Shown: piece by piece, positions 13,929 to 17,056 of the stretch
Layout of the letters: every line of letters begins with the position of its first letter
Numbering within the stretch: position 1 is the stretch's first letter
Origin: an uncultured Parabacteroides sp.
GTDB lineage: Bacteria; Bacteroidota; Bacteroidia; Bacteroidales; Tannerellaceae
Length of the DNA: 17,056 nucleotides
Direction of reading: 5' to 3'
NCBI GenBank assembly: GCA_937890135.1
Contig: CALBYC010000082.1
Span: forward strand, 1 to 17,056
The notes under the pieces: model-generated
Databases searched by the model: none
Seen by the model: the letters and a program-made list of their open reading frames with translations, nothing else
What the model was told of the DNA's origin: nothing
Position numbers and translations under genes: made by a program

Positions 13929-14738
13929 TTATTTGGGCAAATGGAATACTCTGCTCAATTCTGCCATTTGTTCCTCGGACATGCCTTCCGGCACAAATCC
14001 CATGTTCATTGCCGCCTCATAAATAAGTGCGGCCTTGTTCATCACGTCCACTTGGTCAAACGCAGACATGATATCCGTATCCACGGCAAAAACCCCGTGC
14101 TTTTCCCACATGGCCACGTCATAATCTTCCAATTCCCGTATGGTGGCTTCGGCCAAAACGGTTGATCCCGGCAGAGCGTAGGGAATCATGCCTAAGCCTC
14201 TTGGGCAAAAAGCTTTCGATTCAGGCAACATGCTCCACAGTATCTTCGTCACAACATCTTTCTCCAAGAATTTAGGATTATGCGTCATTGCCACCAACTC
14301 AATCGGATGCGTATGCAATGAAGCCTTGTAGGGAGAACCCTTTTCTATCAGCCTGTTATGCACGGATAAATGGGCGGGCAATTCCGATGTAGGGAGGACG
14401 GGAGCATCGGCAACGATTTCATAATGTTCGCAATCGTCCAAGATTCGAATGACGGAACCATTCTCCATCGGCCTGCGGGCCAAATCCCGCATGCGGCGGT
14501 TTGTCCCCTTGCAATAGAAGTAACAGCCTTTTATAAAAGGGAGCTTTAGTCCTATCGGGGTCGGATCGGTGATGGCGGGCAACGCCCGGATTCCATCGTC
14601 CGCGAATTCGGTTATATTCAAAGTAATATTGCCCCCGTTGCGTTCCGCCCAACCTTTTTGCCAAAGATACCCGGCCACTTCCGCAGCTTTTTCCACTTCC
14701 TGCCTTAATCCAGGATGGTTATCCAATATTGATTTCAT
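13929..14738 (-). CDS. rhaD: Rhamnulose-1-phosphate aldolase
   Basis: A 269-residue class II aldolase, close to the 274 residues of E. coli RhaD. It splits L-rhamnulose 1-phosphate into dihydroxyacetone phosphate and L-lactaldehyde, the last common step of L-rhamnose breakdown, in the cytoplasm. The Zn ligands His142 and His144 lie in HTHPIEL, the third His is 214 (EKHGVF), and the catalytic Glu119 is in LPTSELPAH; these match E. coli His141, His143, His212 and Glu117. The phosphate-binding region NGGNITLNI (34-42) is present, as is CKGTNRRMRDLAR. No rhaA, rhaB, transporter or rha regulator is visible within the window on either side, so the rest of the pathway must be elsewhere. The start at 14738 follows a strong promoter match by about 25 bases. 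Confidence 0.96.
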   Translation of the reverse strand: MKSILDNHPGLRQEVEKAAEVAGYLWQKGWAERNGGNITLNITEFADDGIRALPAITDPTPIGLKLPFIKGCYFYCKGTNRRMRDLARRPMENGSVIRILDDCEHYEIVADAPVLPTSELPAHLSVHNRLIEKGSPYKASLHTHPIELVAMTHNPKFLEKDVVTKILWSMLPESKAFCPRGLGMIPYALPGSTVLAEATIRELEDYDVAMWEKHGVFAVDTDIMSAFDQVDVMNKAALIYEAAMNMGFVPEGMSEEQMAELSRVFHLPK

Positions 14739-14768
14739 CTCAAGAAAATCTATAAATTATTTTGCAAG

Positions 14769-14800
14769 CAAAGATAAAAATAATTTGTTTATCCGAGAAA
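14769..14800 (-). promoter_or_regulatory. Probable promoter of rhaD
   Basis: On the minus strand TTTC (14797-14800, three of four bases of TTTG), 20 bases, then TATCTTTG (14769-14776), an exact -7 match. Transcription would start near 14762, about 24 bases before the ATG. Confidence 0.65.
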
Positions 14801-14815
14801 AAATTCCGAATATTG
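14784..14815 (+). promoter_or_regulatory. Weak promoter candidate of the sulfoxide reductase gene
   Basis: TTTG (14784-14787), 20 bases, then GAATATTG (14808-14815), which fits TAnnTTTG only partly. It overlaps the rhaD promoter on the other strand; if real, the two would compete for polymerase. Confidence 0.3.
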
Positions 14816-14840
14816 CCTGCCTAAATATAAAACAACAAGT

Positions 14841-15323
14841 ATGGCAGAAGCATTAGTAATGGCACAAGGACTGACCAAAGAAGAAAAATATAAATCATTG
14901 ATACCTCAAATCAAGTCTTTATTGGGCAACGAGCCCGACATGATTGCCAATATGGCAAATCTGTCCGCTGCCCTCAAGCAAGCTTTCGATTTCTTTTGGG
15001 TTGGATTCTATCGGGTCATTGGCAGCGAGCTTGTATTAGGCCCTTTTCAAGGCCCTGTCGCCTGCACGCGCATTCGTCCCGGACGAGGAGTGTGCGGAAC
15101 GGCATGGAATGAGCAAAAGACGCTGATTGTGCCCGACGTGGATCAGTTCCCGGGCCATATAGCTTGCAATGCCGCTTCCCGTTCGGAGATTGTCATACCG
15201 GTTGAAAACAAAGAAGGAAATGTCGTGGGGGTATTAGATATTGACAGTAGCACACTCAACGCATTCGACGAAACAGACGCTCGCTATCTTAATGAAATGC
15301 TTCAGATTCTGGCGGACGTTTGA
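14841..15323 (+). CDS. msrC: Free methionine-R-sulfoxide reductase (GAF domain)
   Basis: A 160-residue GAF-domain enzyme that reduces the R form of free methionine sulfoxide, a product of oxidative damage. It carries Cys75 (VACTRI), Cys85 (GVCGTAW) and Cys109 (HIACNAASRSEIVIP). Their spacing of 10 and 24 residues is identical to Cys84, Cys94 and Cys118 of E. coli fRMsr (YebR). The motif FFWVGFY and the final strand GVLDIDS are also typical of the family. This is a whole-length protein with no extra signalling domain, so a sensory GAF role is unlikely. It is divergent from rhaD and cytoplasmic. The ATG at 14841 is used; a second in-frame ATG at 14859 would remove only six residues. Confidence 0.95.
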   Translation: MAEALVMAQGLTKEEKYKSLIPQIKSLLGNEPDMIANMANLSAALKQAFDFFWVGFYRVIGSELVLGPFQGPVACTRIRPGRGVCGTAWNEQKTLIVPDVDQFPGHIACNAASRSEIVIPVENKEGNVVGVLDIDSSTLNAFDETDARYLNEMLQILADV

Positions 15324-15403
15324 CATATAAATCCAGTTGCGAGGATATTTCCATTATTAGAATTTATTAATAGCCATATTTTCCTTGCGCAAAGGGAAAA
15401 GCA

Positions 15404-15411
15404 TACTTTTG
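15404..15411 (+). promoter_or_regulatory. -7 element upstream of the DUF5686 gene
   Basis: TACTTTTG matches TAnnTTTG exactly, identical to the -7 element of the HXXEE gene. No clear TTTG lies 19-21 bases upstream; that position is T-rich and partly covered by a near-palindrome around TTGCGCAA (15385-15392). Transcription would start near 15418. Confidence 0.5.
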
Positions 15412-15430
15412 CATTCCAAACAAATCCGAG

Positions 15431-15437
15431 AAGGAGG
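15431..15437 (+). promoter_or_regulatory. Ribosome binding site of the DUF5686 gene
   Basis: AAGGAGG, a full Shine-Dalgarno sequence unusual for this window. It lies 2 bases before the ATG at 15440 and 5 bases before the ATG at 15443, which favours the second as the start. Confidence 0.75.
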
Positions 15438-15442
15438 AAATG

Positions 15443-17056
15443 ATGATAAAGACGTTTCGAATTATAAATTGGTTGCTTTTTGTGTGTCTCATGTGCGGAG
15501 CTTCCCAATATGCCTTTGGTCAATCCATCACATCGGCCTCTGGCATAGTTAAAGATTCCATAACAGGAGAGCCTTTATCGTATGTATCCGTATTGTTTAA
15601 GAATTCGACTATCGGAGCCATGACCGATGACAATGGAGGTTTTTCCTTACAAAACAACAATGGGTATTCTACAATCGTTGTCTCGTCTATGGGATATACA
15701 GACAAAGAAATCAAATTAATGCCCGGCAAGAAGAACGAAGGGTTGAACGTGCTGTTACGGCCGACATCCTATGAATTGGGCGAAGTAGTCATCAAGCCAA
15801 AACGGGAGAAGTATTCCCGGAAGGACAATCCCGCGGTCGAACTCATCAAGAAAGTGATTGAGCACAAAAATGACAACCGTATTGAATCAAAAGAAGAATA
15901 CCAGGTTGAAACTTATGAAAAATTAAGCTTGGCCTTGGACAATTTCAACCCTAATCTGGACAAAAATAAATTTACGCGCAAGTTCAAGTTCATAAAGAAT
16001 TACTTGGACACTTCCGAATTCAACGGGAAACCTATCCTGACTCTTTCCGTACGTGAAACGTTGGCTGACCTATATTACCGGAAAAAACCTAAAGCCGAGA
16101 AAATCATCACAAAAGCCAAACGAATGCAGGGAGTGGACAAAAGCCTTGATGAGGGCGGCATCAGTTCCAACTTGGATGAAATATTCCAAAGTGTCAATAT
16201 ATTCGACAATAATATCAATATCTTATTGAACCGGTTCGTCAGCCCGCTTTCCTCGACGCTGGCGGTTTCATACTACAAATATTATATCATGGATACGCTG
16301 GACATAAGCGGCACAAAATGCGTTGACCTGGCATTTGTCCCGGTCAACAGTGAAAGCTATGGATTTACCGGACGACTTTATGTTACTTTGGACGGGAACT
16401 ATGCTTTGAAAAAGGTAACACTGAATGTCCCGTCGCATATCAACCTGAATTTTGTCGACAAACTCCGTATCGACCAAGAATACGCCCAAATGCCAGACAG
16501 CACCTGGGTGAAAGATTCAGAAAACACTTTTGTCAATTTTTATATAATAAATGGGACACAAGAGTTCTATGCCCACAACATTCGCAGCTACAACAACTAT
16601 AAGTTTGAAATAGCCAAGAAAGATTCTATTTTCGGTCTGCTCGGAGAAAACCATCTTGCTCTATCAGCAACCAGCCAGCCAGACTCTTTTTGGGTCAACC
16701 ATCGGCCTATCCCTCTTAAAGAGAAAGAGAGCGCGCTTGATGATCTGCTGGCGCAAATGAGGAAAGTGCCCGTGTTCAATGTGATTATCAAAACGGCAGA
16801 AATACTGATTTCCGGCTATATCTCGACAGACGACGACAACAAAAAAAGCAAATTTGACTTCGGGCCTATGAACACGACCTTCAGTTCAAATGAATTGGAA
16901 GGCTTCAGGATGCGTTTGGGAGGCATGACGACTGCCAACCTAAATCCTCATTGGTTCGCCAATGGATACGTGGCATATGGGGTCAGCGACAGGAAATTCA
17001 AATACAATGGGACGCTCACCTATTCATTCACCAAAAAGGATTATCATTCGGGGGAG
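15443..17056 (+). CDS. DUF5686 outer-membrane protein with carboxypeptidase-regulatory-like domain (incomplete)
   Basis: The frame is open from the ATG to the window end (538 codons); the full family length is around 800, so the C-terminus is missing. A signal peptide (MIKTFRIINW, core to about 25, likely cleavage after AFG at 26) is followed by a CarboxypepD_reg-like beta sandwich, about 30-110: SGIVKDSITGEPLSYVSVLFKNSTIGAMTDDNGGF and VVSSMGYTDKEI. The DUF5686 part follows, with VVIKPKREKYSRKDNPAVELIKKVIEHKNDN typical of the start. The last 60 residues (LEGFRMRLGGMTTANLNPHWFANGYVAYGVSDRKFKYNG) read as the first strands of an outer-membrane beta barrel. The family is abundant in Bacteroidetes and its substrate is unknown; it is not a TonB-dependent receptor because no plug domain is seen. 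The start is set by AAGGAGG. Confidence 0.9.
   Translation, partial: MIKTFRIINWLLFVCLMCGASQYAFGQSITSASGIVKDSITGEPLSYVSVLFKNSTIGAMTDDNGGFSLQNNNGYSTIVVSSMGYTDKEIKLMPGKKNEGLNVLLRPTSYELGEVVIKPKREKYSRKDNPAVELIKKVIEHKNDNRIESKEEYQVETYEKLSLALDNFNPNLDKNKFTRKFKFIKNYLDTSEFNGKPILTLSVRETLADLYYRKKPKAEKIITKAKRMQGVDKSLDEGGISSNLDEIFQSVNIFDNNINILLNRFVSPLSSTLAVSYYKYYIMDTLDISGTKCVDLAFVPVNSESYGFTGRLYVTLDGNYALKKVTLNVPSHINLNFVDKLRIDQEYAQMPDSTWVKDSENTFVNFYIINGTQEFYAHNIRSYNNYKFEIAKKDSIFGLLGENHLALSATSQPDSFWVNHRPIPLKEKESALDDLLAQMRKVPVFNVIIKTAEILISGYISTDDDNKKSKFDFGPMNTTFSSNELEGFRMRLGGMTTANLNPHWFANGYVAYGVSDRKFKYNGTLTYSFTKKDYHSGE

Noticed and set aside
14841..15323. GAF domain as a light or cyclic-nucleotide sensor.
   Set aside because: The three cysteines at exact fRMsr spacing and the lack of any output domain identify an enzyme.
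15443..17056. TonB-dependent receptor (SusC-like).
   Set aside because: The regulatory-like domain is shared with SusC, but no plug domain follows and the sequence after it matches DUF5686.

Overview
The window looks like a chromosomal segment of an anaerobic Bacteroidales bacterium, probably near Parabacteroides/Tannerella/Porphyromonas. Three things point there: promoter-like sites of the Bacteroidetes form TTTG / TAnnTTTG ahead of several transcription units, type IX secretion (T9SS) signs (a PorD-like DUF4835 protein and a cargo-type C-terminal sorting domain), and Bacteroidetes-typical families (DUF5686, S9 dipeptidyl peptidase IV). The genus is an inference. No rRNA, tRNA, CRISPR array, insertion sequence or phage gene was seen, and no gene-free stretch exceeds 300 bases.

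Layout. Positions 1-461 (minus) hold the start of a ribosomal operon: rpsF, then rpsR, which is cut by the window edge. A divergent intergenic region (462-737) carries two probable promoters for rpsF and one for a plus-strand HXXEE-family membrane protein (738-1274). The tail-to-tail region 1275-1450 holds two strong hairpins. Minus-strand 1451-4246 is an uncharacterised cell-surface pair: a signal-peptide protein with a T9SS-type C-terminal domain, split into two reading frames, and downstream of it a lipoprotein. A very clean terminator sits between the two.

An AT-rich spacer (4247-4372) follows. Then comes a compact minus-strand operon, transcribed from about 11464 down to 4373: dnaN, a DnaQ-like exonuclease with an ExoX-like tail, coaBC, a porD-like gene, recN and a cysteine desulfidase gene (cyuA-like). 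Gaps are 4-28 bases. It combines DNA replication and repair, coenzyme A synthesis, outer-membrane secretion and sulfur amino-acid breakdown.

Upstream, on the minus strand, are a dipeptidyl peptidase IV (11608-13836) ended by a perfect 16-bp hairpin, and rhaD (13929-14738). Divergent from rhaD are the plus-strand free methionine-R-sulfoxide reductase gene (14841-15323) and a DUF5686 outer-membrane protein with a carboxypeptidase-regulatory-like domain (15443 to the window end, incomplete).

Most of the window is ordinary core genome. The least explained part is the surface-protein pair at 1451-4246, with its frameshift at or near a tandem 4-base repeat and its terminator placed just before the second gene's ribosome binding site. 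No convincing new defence or mobile system was found.
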